Numbered from the stretch's first letter, positions 17,582 through 28,523 are shown. The stretch is DNA of 64,000 nt from Pseudemcibacter aquimaris (GCF_028869115.1 NZ_CP079800.1:1240001-1304000), one strand, 5' to 3'. A program made the numbers and translations. Notes: generated by a model not told the origin, from the letters alone.

Positions 17582-19819
17582 CTACCGCGAGAATTTATTG
17601 TTTGACGGGAAACCATGTGGTGGCATACGTCCAACCTGTCCACGTTTTCCAGTCCACGCCATTAGATCGGTTTCTGTGCGGGTTTTACCGCCGCGCATTT
17701 CCCAGCTTAAGCCATCTTCGAGCTTAAAGGAAATAATATCGCCAAGACCGCCACCTTTATATTTCTGTAAGATAGCGCCGCGACCACGGGTCATTTCCGG
17801 CATTTGATCAATTGGATAAACCAATAATTTACGGTTCAAGCCACAAATGGCAATGTGATCGTGTCCTTCTTCGATGACGCGGGCAAGTACGGCTTTATTG
17901 GCGCCGTCCTCGGTATTCATGACCTGTTTTCCGTTCTTGGTACTGGCGACAACCTTATCGGATTCTGCCATGAAGCCGCGGCCTGTTTCAGCGGCTACGA
18001 TGATTTTGGTGCCCGGATCATGTACGAATAATGAAACGATGTCTTCGTCGTTGCCAAGGTCGATCATTAATCTGACCGGTTCACCATGGCCGCGTCCACC
18101 CGGCAGTTTATCAGCGCCAATGGTGTAAAAACGACCGTTTGTTGCAAACAGTAGAACCTTGTCTGTTGTTTGACAGTGGAATGCGAATTTTAACTCGTCG
18201 CCTTCTTTAAATTTGATTTTGTCATCAATGGCAACGTGGCCTTTCATCGCACGGATCCAGCCTTTTTTCGAACAAATCACTGTAACAGGTTCTTTTTCGA
18301 TCATGGCTTCCAGTGGGATTACGGCTGCTTCTGGTGCATCTGCGAAATCGGTCCTGCGGGTGCCAATTTCGGTTTTTTTGCCGAATTTTTTGCGTAGTTC
18401 CCTGATGTCATCACCAATAACGGTCCAACGTTTTTCTTCGCTATCCAATAATTCAAGCAAATATGCTTTTTCCTCTTCAAGGCCAGCATATTCCGTTTTG
18501 ATTTCCATCTCTTCTAACTTACGAAGGGAACGAAGGCGCATATTTAAGATCGCGTCCGCTTGAACTTCGGTCAGATTAAATGTTTCCATCAAACATTTTT
18601 TAACATGATCTTCTTCGCGTATGATGCGGATGACTTCATCAAGATTAAGATAAGCAATCAGGTAACCACCAAGAACCTCTAGCCTATGATCAATTTTTTC
18701 AAGACGGAATTTCGAACGGCGGATCAGAACATCCTGCCTGTGATCAAGGAAAGCTTGTAATACTTCGCGTAAATTCATAACACGCGGCAGGTTGCCACCT
18801 TCAAGCACATTCATGTTAAGTGAAAAACGGCTTTCCAGATCGGTCAGCTTAAACAAGCTTTCCATCAGCATGTCCGGTTCGATCGTGCGGTTTTTTGGTT
18901 CCAGTACAATACGGATATCTTCTGAACTTTCGTCCATGACATCACCGAGGATCGGTAACTTTTTCTGATAAATCAGATCAGCAATTTTTTCGATCAGGCG
19001 TGATTTTTGAACCTGATATGGAATTTCCGTGACAATGATTTGATACATGCCACGGGTGCCTTCTTCGACGTGCCATTTTGCGCGCATTCGGAAACTGCCG
19101 CGGCCGGTTTCATAGGCTTGAATGATATTTTCACGGGGTTCAACGATTGTACCGCCCGTTGGGAAATCCGGCCCTTGAACATATTCAACAAGTGTTGCCG
19201 TTCTGGCATTCGGCGTTTTAATAAGATGAAGTAACGCCTGACAAATCTCATCGACATTGTGTGGTGGAATACTGGTTGCCATACCAACCGCGATACCCAT
19301 TGCACCATTAGCAAGCAGGTTCGGAAAGTTCGCCGGCATTACCGTAGGTTCTTCTTCCTCACCATCATATGTTTCGCGGAAATCAACCGTGTCTTTATCG
19401 ATGTCTTCCATAAGTGCGGTTGCGATTTCGGTCATGCGCGCTTCTGTGTAACGCATGGCGGCCGCATTATCGCCGTCAATGTTACCGAAGTTACCCTGAC
19501 CATCCACAAGTGGGTATCTGACTGCAAATTCTTGCGATAGGCGTACCATCGCATCATATACCGATTGATCACCATGGGGGTGATATTTACCGATCACATC
19601 GCCAACCACACGGGCACATTTTTTAAAGCCGGTGTCCGGGTTCAATTTCAATTGACGCATCGCAAAAAGCAAACGGCGGTGAACAGGTTTTAAACCGTCA
19701 CGCACGTCCGGCAATGAACGGGACATAATGGTTGATAATGCATATGAAAGATAACGGTCCCCCAGAGTATCACCGAGCGGAGCGTTTAAAATCGTGTCTT
19801 CAGTTGTTACAGTATTCAT
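17582..19819 (-). CDS. parC: DNA topoisomerase IV subunit A
   Basis: This 745-residue subunit forms the DNA-cleaving half of topoisomerase IV, which separates linked daughter chromosomes. The N-terminal [20 protein letters not shown], the [18 protein letters not shown] region and the catalytic-Tyr segment [11 protein letters not shown] are all present, followed by the C-terminal beta-pinwheel repeats ([23 protein letters not shown]). At the position of E. coli Ser80 there is Gln, which I regard as normal for alphaproteobacterial ParC. The parE gene is not in the window. Confidence 0.97.
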   Translation of the reverse strand: MNTVTTEDTILNAPLGDTLGDRYLSYALSTIMSRSLPDVRDGLKPVHRRLLFAMRQLKLNPDTGFKKCARVVGDVIGKYHPHGDQSVYDAMVRLSQEFAVRYPLVDGQGNFGNIDGDNAAAMRYTEARMTEIATALMEDIDKDTVDFRETYDGEEEEPTVMPANFPNLLANGAMGIAVGMATSIPPHNVDEICQALLHLIKTPNARTATLVEYVQGPDFPTGGTIVEPRENIIQAYETGRGSFRMRAKWHVEEGTRGMYQIIVTEIPYQVQKSRLIEKIADLIYQKKLPILGDVMDESSEDIRIVLEPKNRTIEPDMLMESLFKLTDLESRFSLNMNVLEGGNLPRVMNLREVLQAFLDHRQDVLIRRSKFRLEKIDHRLEVLGGYLIAYLNLDEVIRIIREEDHVKKCLMETFNLTEVQADAILNMRLRSLRKLEEMEIKTEYAGLEEEKAYLLELLDSEEKRWTVIGDDIRELRKKFGKKTEIGTRRTDFADAPEAAVIPLEAMIEKEPVTVICSKKGWIRAMKGHVAIDDKIKFKEGDELKFAFHCQTTDKVLLFATNGRFYTIGADKLPGGRGHGEPVRLMIDLGNDEDIVSLFVHDPGTKIIVAAETGRGFMAESDKVVASTKNGKQVMNTEDGANKAVLARVIEEGHDHIAICGLNRKLLVYPIDQMPEMTRGRGAILQKYKGGGLGDIISFKLEDGLSWEMRGGKTRTETDLMAWTGKRGQVGRMPPHGFPSNNKFSR

Positions 19820-19876
19820 GAAGGTTACTATAACAATCTGATTGTCAGATTAAAGCTTAAAATGATGAAAATTAAA

Positions 19877-21535
19877 CTATTCTGCTACGGCTTGGTCAGT
19901 TGCTTTACCGCGTGAGTTTTTCGCAAGCATTTCGCCTTGCTTTTTATCTTTCATCAGTTCGCGTGCTTTTTCATATTGTGGATCATTCCAGAAAATAAGA
20001 CATCCGTTACAACCACGGCCGCAACATCCCTCAACACCGATGCGTGGTGTTTTAAATTTGCGGTCTTGGTTGGATTCTTCGATGCTTTCAACAAGCTTAT
20101 CACGCATTTCGAAATAGCGTTTCTCGGATCCTTTACCGAGTTCCATTTTAAGACCTTCTTTATCGAATTTAAGACGATCCCATTGTTCCTTGGTAAGGGC
20201 ACGTTCTTTACGAACCACTGACATTTCAGGGAACTGGCGGATCAGTTCTTCTGTTTCTTGATCAAACCACGCAAATGGAATACGGACCATTGGTTTTTGG
20301 CCAGCATTTACAACCGTTGTGGTTACATTTTTGGTGATGTCTTCAAATTCATAAATGCGAAGCAGCATTGTTTCGCGAGATTTTGGTGAAATAAATTCAA
20401 GAACGTCACCGGCTTCGATACGGTTCTTTACTTCGAAAATAAAGGCATCTTCTTCAACCTTGGCAATTAATCCTGCAAATTCCCACTCGGCGAGTGTGGA
20501 TGTGTTTTCAAAGTTATGTGCGTGATTGGTCAGGCGACCCTCGTGGAAGGCGAGGGTATAACCACGGCCCTGAACGGTGTTTAGTTCTTCCATATACGGG
20601 GCTGGGTCCCAATTTTCAGGATCGGCGTAATAATCATCAATGGCCATACGGTATGCGCGCGCAACAAGTGCCACATAATATTGGCTTTTGTTTCTGCCTT
20701 CGACCTTAAGACTATCAACACCAATTCGCAGATAGTCATCAAGTTTTGGCATTAGGCATAAATCTTTAGAATTCAGGATATATGATCCACGCTCATCTTC
20801 CTGAATTGGCATCAATTCACCTTCGCGGATGCCTTCTTCAAGTAAGAATTCAAACATATCACGTGTATGTTCATTAAGTTCCAGGTCCTGAATGGTGCCG
20901 TCTTTAAGTTTCATGTGAACTTTATAGTTCCAACGACAACTATTTGAGCAGTTCCCTTGGTTTGCACCACGTTCAGACATAAAGTTTGAGAGCATACAGC
21001 GACCGGAATATGTCATGCACATGGCACCATGAACGAATGCTTCCAGTTTAATATCTGGGCATTCTTCACGGATTTCGGTTAGCTCTTCAAATGAAACTTC
21101 GCGGGCAAGCACGCAAAGCTTCGCACCTTGTTCTTCCCAGAATTTAACACTTAACCATGAACAGATATTGGCTTGTGTTGAAATATGAAGTTCCAAATCA
21201 GGGGCGTGTTGTTTCACATATTGGAAAACACCAGGGTCAGCGATAATAACGCCATCTGGCTGAACTTTACGGACTGTTTCAACATATTGCTTTAATTTCG
21301 GGACGTCTTTGTTATGGGAAAACAGGTTAAGCGTCAGGTAAACACGTACACCATGTTCGTGGGCAAATTCGATGCCCTCAACCACGTCTTCCAGACTAAA
21401 GTCCGACTTTGTACGTAACGACATATCAGGCGTGCCAAGATAGACAGCGTCAGCGCCATAAAGCACAGCCATTTTTAATTTTTGCAGATTACCAGCAGGC
21501 ATCAGCAGTTCTGAACGTTCCGGACGAATACCCAT
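19877..21535 (-). CDS. U32 peptidase-family protein, TrhP/YegQ-like with Cys-rich C-terminus
   Basis: The 552 residues are longer than E. coli YegQ/TrhP (about 453). The N-terminal TIM-barrel part starts with RSELLMPAGNLQKLKMAVLYGADAVYLG, and the U32 signature is EAFVHGAMCMTYSGRCMLS, followed by CSNSCRWNY. TrhP proteins hydroxylate tRNA uridine-34 using prephenate and carry an Fe-S cluster, and collagenase activity has been reported for other U32 members. Unusual is the last 45 residues, with GCCGRGCNGCLIFWNDP: four cysteines that could hold metal. It lies between recO and parC on the same strand. The tRNA-modification role is an inference from family. Confidence 0.85.
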   Translation of the reverse strand: MGIRPERSELLMPAGNLQKLKMAVLYGADAVYLGTPDMSLRTKSDFSLEDVVEGIEFAHEHGVRVYLTLNLFSHNKDVPKLKQYVETVRKVQPDGVIIADPGVFQYVKQHAPDLELHISTQANICSWLSVKFWEEQGAKLCVLAREVSFEELTEIREECPDIKLEAFVHGAMCMTYSGRCMLSNFMSERGANQGNCSNSCRWNYKVHMKLKDGTIQDLELNEHTRDMFEFLLEEGIREGELMPIQEDERGSYILNSKDLCLMPKLDDYLRIGVDSLKVEGRNKSQYYVALVARAYRMAIDDYYADPENWDPAPYMEELNTVQGRGYTLAFHEGRLTNHAHNFENTSTLAEWEFAGLIAKVEEDAFIFEVKNRIEAGDVLEFISPKSRETMLLRIYEFEDITKNVTTTVVNAGQKPMVRIPFAWFDQETEELIRQFPEMSVVRKERALTKEQWDRLKFDKEGLKMELGKGSEKRYFEMRDKLVESIEESNQDRKFKTPRIGVEGCCGRGCNGCLIFWNDPQYEKARELMKDKKQGEMLAKNSRGKATDQAVAE

Positions 21536-21594
21536 TTTATTACCCTGTAAATTTCAATTTCTGGCGCCTGTATACTGGAAAAGAATGGCTTTGT

Positions 21595-22323
21595 CTAAGG
21601 AATATGGTCAAGAAGCATACGTCTTGCCTGCGGTATTTTTTTGCCAAATGGCGCAAGCATATGACGTTCCATGAAAAATTCGGTTAAATGAAAACCATCG
21701 AGCACGTCTTGCGCCGGAATATTATCGCGTTTTTTTAATAAAAAGGCGGGCAGAGGCAGCATTTTATCATGATATGGTTTGCCCGCATCACGGCTCACAG
21801 CACGGCCGGATTTTGGTGAAACATAAATCAGATCATCAGTAATACCAGTCGCAGCACAACACTCAAGATTCAATCCAAAACCCAGTTCACCAAGAAGCCC
21901 CAGTTCCCATTGGGTGAGTAGAGGTCCCCAGTTGGTGATATCATCTTTTGCGGCCTCTAATGCATCCATGAAAGCAATAAATCCATCAAGCAATAATGCA
22001 TGTGGTTCATTTTCTGCCATTGCCACGGTTAATAGGCTTGAGCAGCTGTTAAGGGCCGCCAGTTTTCCCGGTGAATAAAGAAAGGATACTGCACGGGCGT
22101 TTTTAAGTTCTACACTATAAGTACCAAGATGGGTTTCAAGGCGTCCGCGCCAAGTCACATCAACTTCGTTACCCGGTTGAATGTTGCCGCGTTGGCGTCT
22201 TCCCATGCCCCCCTTAACAATACCGGAATGGCGACCATGTTCACGTGTAAAGACATCAATAATGGCATCAAATTCACCATATTTTCTTAAATTTAAAATA
22301 ATGCCATTGTCATGCCATTCCAT
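21595..22323 (-). CDS. recO: DNA repair protein RecO
   Basis: The 242-residue protein works with RecF and RecR to load RecA onto gapped DNA. The N-terminal OB fold is clear (EWHDNGIILNLRKYGEFDAIIDVFTREHGRHSGIVKGGMGRR), followed by a helical domain with FGLNLECCAATG where zinc-binding Cys are found in other RecO proteins; only part of that motif is present. Length is normal. It precedes the U32 gene by 59 nt. Confidence 0.93.
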   Translation of the reverse strand: MEWHDNGIILNLRKYGEFDAIIDVFTREHGRHSGIVKGGMGRRQRGNIQPGNEVDVTWRGRLETHLGTYSVELKNARAVSFLYSPGKLAALNSCSSLLTVAMAENEPHALLLDGFIAFMDALEAAKDDITNWGPLLTQWELGLLGELGFGLNLECCAATGITDDLIYVSPKSGRAVSRDAGKPYHDKMLPLPAFLLKKRDNIPAQDVLDGFHLTEFFMERHMLAPFGKKIPQARRMLLDHIP

Positions 22324-22500
22324 TTGGGTATCCTGTCTTTTAAAACAGGCTTATCATAATTCAGCGTTTCTGATTTTGTAAGCAAAGAATTGTTTAATAG
22401 ATAAAATTATGGTTAAAGAAAAATTAAGGTATCCCGGGTATTTTACATTCGGGTTTATAAATAAAAATAATAATAAAAAAAGTATTGAAGGGTATAACTC

Positions 22501-23613
22501 TTGCGTCAGGTGAATAATAAATTCTTAGCGGCGATTATCGAAGCAACACCGAATGCAGTCTATATTAAAGACGAAGACGGTGTTTATCTTATGATCAATG
22601 AAAAAGGGGCACAATCCGTTGGTAAAACGGTAGAAGATTTTCTTGGTAAAGACGATACCGAAGTATTTCCGCCTGAACTTGCGAAAAAAGTGATGGCGTT
22701 AGACAGAAGTGTTTTCGAGGGGGAATCATTTAATGGTGAAGAAAGAGTTGATGATTATATCGTCTTTTTAAGTCATAAATTTATCCTAGAAGATGAAGAA
22801 ACCAACGAAAGAGTGTTGGTTGGCATTTCAACGGACATATCGGAATTAAAGAAAACCGAAGAAGAATTATCTGAAGCCCGCATAAAAGCTGACGAAGCCA
22901 ACAAGCATAAAAGCACATTCTTGCAAAATATGTCCCATGAATTAAGAACGCCATTAAACGCAATCATTGGCTTTTCTAGCATTCTTTCCGGCGAAAGCGG
23001 TGCAGACGATGAAATGTTTAAGGCAAATTTTAAGGAATATGCCAAGCTTATTAATTCAAGCGGTGTTCATTTGCTGGCGATTATTAATGACTTGCTTGAT
23101 CTTTCAAAAATCGAAGCAGGGGAGCAGGAATTTAACGAAAATACTGTCGATGTCTGTTACGAGGTAGAATCCTGTATTCAGACATTAAGAGCAATGGCAA
23201 TTCAAAATGATATTACCATTATCGAAGAATTCCCAGAAGATGACATTTTGATCCGGGGCGACGAAAAAATCTTGCGGCAAATGGTTTATAACTTGTTATC
23301 CAATGCGGTTAAATATTCTTATCACGATGGGGAAGTGACAGTACGTCTTCGCCATAGAAATAGCGGCGGGCTTGATATTTCCATTATTGATAAAGGGATT
23401 GGCATGTCCGCAGATGATCTGCACACAGCTATGATCCCGTTTAGAAGATCATCACAGGTAAAAGATTCAGAGATTACAGGAACCGGACTTGGTCTGCCAC
23501 TTGTGGATGCATTTATTAAATTGTTCCAAGGTCACCTCGAAATTCAAAGCGAGCGCGGCATCGGGACATCCGCAACGCTTCATTTCCCACCGGAACGATC
23601 CATCGAGGAATAA
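22501..23613 (+). CDS. Cytoplasmic PAS-domain sensor histidine kinase
   Basis: The start is a TTG at 22501, chosen because GAAGGG (22487-22492) is spaced 8 nt from it; the in-frame GTG at 22510 is too far. The 370 residues hold a PAS domain (about 8-115, ATPNAVYIKDEDGVYLMINEKG), a short coiled coil, HisKA with the phospho-acceptor His at about 146 in NMSHELRTPLNAIIGFS, and HATPase_c with N box LLSNAVKYS, DKGIGMS and GTGLGLPLV. There is no membrane segment and no adjacent response regulator, so the partner and signal are unknown. It converges on lexA. Confidence 0.93.
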   Translation: MRQVNNKFLAAIIEATPNAVYIKDEDGVYLMINEKGAQSVGKTVEDFLGKDDTEVFPPELAKKVMALDRSVFEGESFNGEERVDDYIVFLSHKFILEDEETNERVLVGISTDISELKKTEEELSEARIKADEANKHKSTFLQNMSHELRTPLNAIIGFSSILSGESGADDEMFKANFKEYAKLINSSGVHLLAIINDLLDLSKIEAGEQEFNENTVDVCYEVESCIQTLRAMAIQNDITIIEEFPEDDILIRGDEKILRQMVYNLLSNAVKYSYHDGEVTVRLRHRNSGGLDISIIDKGIGMSADDLHTAMIPFRRSSQVKDSEITGTGLGLPLVDAFIKLFQGHLEIQSERGIGTSATLHFPPERSIEE

Positions 23614-23621
23614 ATCTGAAA

Positions 23622-24290
23622 TTAATACTGTCTGATTAATCCAACAAGCTTGCCTTGAATGCGTACGCGATTGGCTGGGTAAACTTGTGTTTCAAAATCG
23701 CGGTTTGATGGCTCAAGCGCCACATCAGGGCCACGTTTTTGTAGTGTTTTTAATGTTGCCTCTTCCTCGTCGACAAGGGCAACAACAATTTCACCGGTTC
23801 TGGCATTATCGCAACGTTCAATAACAACACGGTCACCATCCAAAATGCCGGCTTCAATCATACTATCACCATCAACATCAAGTGCATAATAACTACCCGC
23901 ACCAAGCATTGCAGCAGGAACGCCAATATTTTCATATTGTTCTAGTGCCTCTATCGGTGTACCAGCAGCAATTTTTCCGTGAAGCGGAATTTCAGTCGTT
24001 TGCGGATCAACGTTGCCGCCTTTATTACCGAAATCCGGCTTAAACAGGTTGCTTTCCTGTGACACGTTTTCTTCATCATCCGGAAGTTTAATAACCTCAA
24101 GCGCGCGTGCACGATTAGGGAGGCGGCGAATAAATCCGCGTTCTTCAAGCGCATTAATAAGACGGTGAATGCCGGATTTTGATTTAAGATCGAGCGCGAC
24201 TTTCATTTCTTCAAATGATGGTGCGATACCATCTTCATGAAGTTTATCGTGAATGAGCATAAGCAAAGTATGTTGCTTTTTCGTAAGCAT
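23622..24290 (-). CDS. lexA: LexA repressor
   Basis: The 222-residue SOS repressor has the N-terminal winged helix ([19 protein letters not shown]... [17 protein letters not shown]), the self-cleavage Ala-Gly bond in [11 protein letters not shown], the catalytic Ser in [11 protein letters not shown] and the Lys in [10 protein letters not shown]. RecA-stimulated self-cleavage relieves repression of SOS genes. It lies at the end of the trpGDC-moaC-moeA-lexA run typical of alphaproteobacteria, with its own promoter region at 24291-24369. Confidence 0.97.
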   Translation of the reverse strand: MLTKKQHTLLMLIHDKLHEDGIAPSFEEMKVALDLKSKSGIHRLINALEERGFIRRLPNRARALEVIKLPDDEENVSQESNLFKPDFGNKGGNVDPQTTEIPLHGKIAAGTPIEALEQYENIGVPAAMLGAGSYYALDVDGDSMIEAGILDGDRVVIERCDNARTGEIVVALVDEEEATLKTLQKRGPDVALEPSNRDFETQVYPANRVRIQGKLVGLIRQY

Positions 24291-24317
24291 AGAAAGTCTC
24301 CCGCATAATCCAGTTAT

Positions 24318-24331
24318 GTTCTTTTATGTTC
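24318..24331 (-). promoter_or_regulatory. Possible LexA box upstream of lexA
   Basis: Two GTTC tetramers at 24318-24321 and 24328-24331 lie 28-41 nt upstream of the lexA ATG. The known alphaproteobacterial SOS box is GTTC-N7-GTTC; the spacing here is 6, not 7. A second pair, GAAC at 24352 and 24364, has spacing 8. Autoregulation is expected on general grounds, but the box itself is not canonical. Confidence 0.35.
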
Positions 24332-24369
24332 TATTTTTATTCTTCTGTCAAGAACAAAAATGAGAACAC

Positions 24370-25560
24370 TTATATAAGCACTATTTTAACGAGATCGCCT
24401 GCTTTGGCCTCTGGTGCGCTAACGTCACGGATAAGCAGGCAATTGGCATCGGACATGGTTTTTAGGCGGGCGCTTCCTTGGTTGAAACTTGCATCTACTG
24501 ATTTTGTGCCGTCTTCATTTTCCCGATAGATGGCACGCATGTAATTCATGCGGCCACTGCCAGCGCGGATGTCATGGTCAACTGTTGCCATACTTGTTGG
24601 ATAACCAACACCATCCAACCCTTGCATTTTATTCATGGCGGGAAGCATGAAGTTTGCAAAACAAACATATGAACTGGATGGATTGCCAGGCATGCCAAAA
24701 TAGCGAATACTATTAAAGTCACCATAAACAATTGGTTTGCCAGGTTGCATGGCCACTTTCCAAAAATCGACCTTAAGGCCCGCTTCTTTTAAAACATCTT
24801 GAATGATATCATAATCACCAACGGAAACCCCGCCGATGGAAACAAAAATATCCACATCTTTAACAAGGGCGATTTTCGTTTGAACGTCTTTTAGTGTGTC
24901 TTTTGCTGTGCCAAGATTTATGGGAATGCCGCCGTTTTCTTCAACCAGTGCCATGAATAGCGGAACATTGGAATTGACGATTTTATCGGGGCCAATTTCT
25001 GATCCGACTTCCAAAAGTTCATCGCCTGTGGAAAGTATGGCGACTTTTGGCTGGCGGTATACGCTTATTTCAGCAACATTTCCTGCTGCAAGCAGGGCAA
25101 TTTGTCTTGCGCCAATTTTGGTGCCTTTTGTTACCAGCACATCACCGTTTTTAAAATCACCACCTGCAGCGCGGATGTTTGATCCTTTGGCCTTGCAATC
25201 ATTAATGATGATCTGGTCACCGTTACGTGTGACATTTTCCTGAATGACGACGGTATCGGCGCCATCAACCATTGGTGCGCCGGTAAATATTCGTGCGGCT
25301 TCGCCGTTTTCAATTGTGCCATCAAATGAATTTCCCGCTTGTGATTCACCAATGACGGTAAGAGGTTTATCAATGTCATCATACTTAACCGCATATCCGT
25401 CCATGGCGGATGCAGCAAATGGTGGTTGGGTCAGGTTGGATGTAATGTCATTTGCAGTAACGCGCCCCAGTGCATCATTTAAATGAATGGTTTCAGTATC
25501 CAGTTCATTTGTGGAATTTAAAATTGTTTCAAGTGCTTCTGGGACGGGGAGGAGTGACAT
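24370..25560 (-). CDS. moeA: Molybdopterin molybdenumtransferase
   Basis: The ATG at 25560 has GGATTAA upstream and starts just after the moaC stop, giving 396 residues; an in-frame GTG at 25596 would overlap moaC. MoeA inserts molybdate into adenylylated molybdopterin. The molybdopterin-binding segment SIGGVSVGDYD, the AMDGYAVKYDD N-terminal region, LSTGDELLEVGSEI and GMPGNPSSSYVCF are visible. It follows moaC in the trp-moa operon. Confidence 0.96.
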   Translation of the reverse strand: MSLLPVPEALETILNSTNELDTETIHLNDALGRVTANDITSNLTQPPFAASAMDGYAVKYDDIDKPLTVIGESQAGNSFDGTIENGEAARIFTGAPMVDGADTVVIQENVTRNGDQIIINDCKAKGSNIRAAGGDFKNGDVLVTKGTKIGARQIALLAAGNVAEISVYRQPKVAILSTGDELLEVGSEIGPDKIVNSNVPLFMALVEENGGIPINLGTAKDTLKDVQTKIALVKDVDIFVSIGGVSVGDYDIIQDVLKEAGLKVDFWKVAMQPGKPIVYGDFNSIRYFGMPGNPSSSYVCFANFMLPAMNKMQGLDGVGYPTSMATVDHDIRAGSGRMNYMRAIYRENEDGTKSVDASFNQGSARLKTMSDANCLLIRDVSAPEAKAGDLVKIVLI

Positions 25561-25564
25561 AAAT

Positions 25565-26041
25565 TTAATCCGCGTTAAAGGTTCCTGACTTGCCACCGGA
25601 TTTATGGGTTAATCTGACATCAGTAATACGCATGGCTTTATCGACGGCTTTACACATATCATATATGGCAAGTCCTGCGACGGATACGGCGGCGAGTGCC
25701 TCCATCTCAATCCCTGTACGGCCATAAAGACTCGCTGTCGCGGTGATGTCCACGCAACTTTCCTGTTCATTACTTTCCAGATCAACCTGTACATTTTGTA
25801 TCGGTAGCGGATGACATAAAGGAATAAGATCAGCCGTTTTCTTCGCGGCCATAATACCGGCAAGGCGGGCAACCGTATAAACATCACCTTTTTTAACGCC
25901 GCCCGCTTCAATAAGCGCAAGCGTTTCTTTCGCCATATATATGCGACCTTTGGCAACGGCAATGCGTTTTGTTTCGGCCTTTTCCGAAACATCAACCATG
26001 CTTGCGCGGCCTTCGGCATCAAGGTGTGTTAGGTCTGACAT
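25565..26041 (-). CDS. moaC: Cyclic pyranopterin monophosphate synthase
   Basis: This 158-residue enzyme makes cyclic pyranopterin monophosphate, the first stable molybdenum-cofactor intermediate, after MoaA. The metal/active-site region GIMAAKKTADLIPLCHPLPI and the C-terminal EMEALAAVSVAGLAIYDMCKAVD are conserved, as are the catalytic lysines in the LTHKSGGKSG tail. Length is normal. moaA is not in the window. Confidence 0.97.
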   Translation of the reverse strand: MSDLTHLDAEGRASMVDVSEKAETKRIAVAKGRIYMAKETLALIEAGGVKKGDVYTVARLAGIMAAKKTADLIPLCHPLPIQNVQVDLESNEQESCVDITATASLYGRTGIEMEALAAVSVAGLAIYDMCKAVDKAMRITDVRLTHKSGGKSGTFNAD

Positions 26042-26094
26042 ATTCTTATCCTTCGTTCACAAGACTATCAGGGATAGCCCCTTAAAACTTGATC

Positions 26095-26892
26095 TTAGTC
26101 ATTAAATAACAATTTTTTCGTCGCTTGTTCCACGTCGTCCTGACGCATTAATGATTCACCGATCAGGAAGCTATTGATACCACAAGCATCATTTAACATT
26201 TTAAGATCATCATAAGTGAAAATACCGCTTTCGCTGACCAGTGTTTTGTTTTTATCAACAAGTTTCGCTAGCTCGACTGTGGTATCAAGGGTCACTTCAA
26301 ATGTTTTTAAATTGCGATTATTGATACCCAGAAGTGGTGATTTTAATTTATGGGCGCGCTCTGTTTCCTCTGCGTCATGTACTTCCACAAGTACGTCCAA
26401 CCCTTGTTCGATGGCGGTTTGTTCAAGTTCAGCACATAAAACATCATCAATCATTGCCATGATGATCAAAATACAATCTGCCCCTAATGCGCGGGCCTCA
26501 ACGATTTGGTATGGGTCAACCATGAAATCCTTGCGTAACGCCGGAAGGGATACTGCGTTCCGTGCCGCGACCAGATATTCATCGGCCCCTTGGAAATATG
26601 GAACATCGGTTAATACACTTAAACAACTTGATCCACCGGCTTCATATGCCTTCGCCAGGGCAGGCGGGTCAAAATCATGTCGGATAAGGCCCTTGCTCGG
26701 GCTTGCTTTTTTAATCTCGGTAATCAGGCCGAATTTACCGTCCGCTTTCGCGTTTAACAGGTTTTGGTGAAAACCACGAACCGGGCTTGCCTCTTTTGCT
26801 GCCTTGTCCAGGTCAGAAAGCGAGCGTTCTTTTTTACATTTCGCCACGTGTTCACGCGTTGTTGCGGCGATCTTTGCTAAAATATCACTCAT
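26095..26892 (-). CDS. trpC: Indole-3-glycerol phosphate synthase
   Basis: I place the start at the ATG at 26892 (265 residues, [16 protein letters not shown]); the longer upstream frame runs deep into trpD. The start overlaps the trpD stop by 8 nt. This TIM-barrel enzyme of tryptophan synthesis converts CdRP to indole-3-glycerol phosphate. Support: [10 protein letters not shown], the catalytic-Lys segment [26 protein letters not shown] and [12 protein letters not shown]. Confidence 0.96.
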   Translation of the reverse strand: MSDILAKIAATTREHVAKCKKERSLSDLDKAAKEASPVRGFHQNLLNAKADGKFGLITEIKKASPSKGLIRHDFDPPALAKAYEAGGSSCLSVLTDVPYFQGADEYLVAARNAVSLPALRKDFMVDPYQIVEARALGADCILIIMAMIDDVLCAELEQTAIEQGLDVLVEVHDAEETERAHKLKSPLLGINNRNLKTFEVTLDTTVELAKLVDKNKTLVSESGIFTYDDLKMLNDACGINSFLIGESLMRQDDVEQATKKLLFND

Positions 26893-27934
26893 CTTCGTCT
26901 TCTTCTGATACTGGTGGTTCTTCGTTCGACATTGTAATCCATGCGTCAAGCTTTGCTTTTGCCTTGCCGCTATCGATCACATCGGCTGCGATTTCGACAC
27001 CGTTTTTAAGGTCGGTTGCCTTTCCGGATACAACAAGTGCCGCTGCGGTGTTTAACAGCACGATATCGCGGTATGCGTTTTTCTCGCCATTCATCACAGC
27101 AATTAGCGCAGCTGCGTTAAATTCTGCGTCACCGCCTTCAATGTCTTTAAGGCTTGCTGTTTCAAGTCCGGCGTCCGCAGGTGAAATGGTAAATTCGGTC
27201 ACCTTACCATCTTTATATTCGGCCACATGGGTTTCACCCGTGATGGTAATTTCATCAAGTCCATCTGAACCGGTTACGACCCAAACATGTTCCGACCCAA
27301 GGCGGCCAAGAACTTCAGCCATTGGGCGGTTCCATTTTTTATCAAAAACACCGATCACTTGAAATTTGGTTTCCGCCGGATTGGATAGCGGGCCGATCAG
27401 GTTGAAAATAGTACGTGTGCCAAGGGATGCACGCGCAGGGCCAACATGACGTGCCGCGCTATGGTGGCGGGTTGCCATCAAGAAGCTAATCCCCAGTTCA
27501 TCAAGGCATTTTTTAACGATAACCATGTCGGCATCAATATTTATACCCAGCGTTTCAAGCACATCGGCACTGCCGGATTTACTGGATACGGCGCGGTTGC
27601 CGTGTTTTGCAACCGGAACACCACATGCCGCGAGGACAATCGCCGCCGCCGTTGAAATATTATAGGTACCCGCAGTATCACCGCCAGTGCCACAAGTATC
27701 AACCGCGCCCTCTGGCGCTTTAATGGTTGTGGCTTTTGAACGCATGGCTTCCACAGCGCCGGTGATTTCATCCAGTTTTTCACCGCGCACGCGCAGCGCC
27801 ATTAAAAATGCGCCGATCTGTGGCCCGGTCGCGTCACCATTCATCATATATCCGAATGCTTCGCGGGCCTCTTCCCGTGATAAATCATTGCCGCCCGCAA
27901 GGTGGGCAATGGTTTTCTTAAAATCAAGCGACAT
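26885..27934 (-). CDS. trpD: Anthranilate phosphoribosyltransferase
   Basis: The ATG at 27934 with GGGGGG upstream gives 349 residues; an in-frame ATG at 27949 would remove that ribosome site. The gene overlaps trpG by 11 nt. It joins anthranilate to PRPP. Conserved motifs: the PRPP loop [36 protein letters not shown] and [21 protein letters not shown] Glu/Pro tail ([12 protein letters not shown]) at the C-terminus is extra. Confidence 0.96.
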   Translation of the reverse strand: MSLDFKKTIAHLAGGNDLSREEAREAFGYMMNGDATGPQIGAFLMALRVRGEKLDEITGAVEAMRSKATTIKAPEGAVDTCGTGGDTAGTYNISTAAAIVLAACGVPVAKHGNRAVSSKSGSADVLETLGINIDADMVIVKKCLDELGISFLMATRHHSAARHVGPARASLGTRTIFNLIGPLSNPAETKFQVIGVFDKKWNRPMAEVLGRLGSEHVWVVTGSDGLDEITITGETHVAEYKDGKVTEFTISPADAGLETASLKDIEGGDAEFNAAALIAVMNGEKNAYRDIVLLNTAAALVVSGKATDLKNGVEIAADVIDSGKAKAKLDAWITMSNEEPPVSEEDEDE

Positions 27935-28523
27935 TTCTGCGCCCCCCATTATGATTATTGGCAAGGTCGATGAAATTCTTTAACAGATCATGACCATGTT
28001 CAGATGCAATGCTTTCCGGATGGAATTGTACGCCGTGAACGGGATGTTCTTTATGGGATAGCCCCATGATTAAACCGTCTGCGGTTTCCGATGTAATTTC
28101 AAGACAGTCCGGAACGCTTTCCCGTTCAACAATCAGTGAATGATAACGGGTGGCATTAAACGGATTTTTAAAACCATTAAAGATGGTTTTGTTTTCATGG
28201 CTGATCGGGCTGATTTTGCCGTGCATTAAATATGGCGCGCGGATGACCTTACCGCCGTAAACCTGACCGATGGATTGGTGGCCAAGACAGACACCAAGAA
28301 TGGGAATGTCGGCCCCCAGTTTTTCGATAATTTCCATGCAAATGCCCGCTTCATCCGGGGTGCATGGGCCGGGGGAAAGAATAATTCCTTCCGGGTTTTT
28401 GGCGCGGATTTCATCCGTGGTGATTTCATCATTACGGTAAACATCAACATCTACCCCGATTTCACCGAGGTAGTGATAAAGATTATAGGTAAAACTGTCG
28501 TAGTTATCGATCAGTATATACAT
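27924..28523 (-). CDS. trpG: Anthranilate synthase component II (glutamine amidotransferase)
   Basis: The 199-residue class I amidotransferase supplies ammonia to anthranilate synthase. Nucleophile Cys in [17 protein letters not shown], the His-Glu pair in [13 protein letters not shown], and [18 protein letters not shown] at the start are present. It begins the trpG-D-C-moaC-moeA operon, with SD AAAAGGG. trpE, which commonly precedes it, is absent here and must lie elsewhere; instead a divergent hydrolase gene starts 102 nt away. The protein may also serve folate synthesis as PabA. Confidence 0.95.
   Translation of the reverse strand: MYILIDNYDSFTYNLYHYLGEIGVDVDVYRNDEITTDEIRAKNPEGIILSPGPCTPDEAGICMEIIEKLGADIPILGVCLGHQSIGQVYGGKVIRAPYLMHGKISPISHENKTIFNGFKNPFNATRYHSLIVERESVPDCLEITSETADGLIMGLSHKEHPVHGVQFHPESIASEHGHDLLKNFIDLANNHNGGRRNVA

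Noticed and set aside
19259-19540. Open frame on the plus strand inside parC
   Set aside because: It is an antisense shadow of the conserved ParC catalytic region.
19560-19600. Gln at the ParC Ser80-equivalent position as fluoroquinolone resistance
   Set aside because: Gln at this position is, to my knowledge, the usual residue in alphaproteobacterial ParC, so it is no sign of selection.
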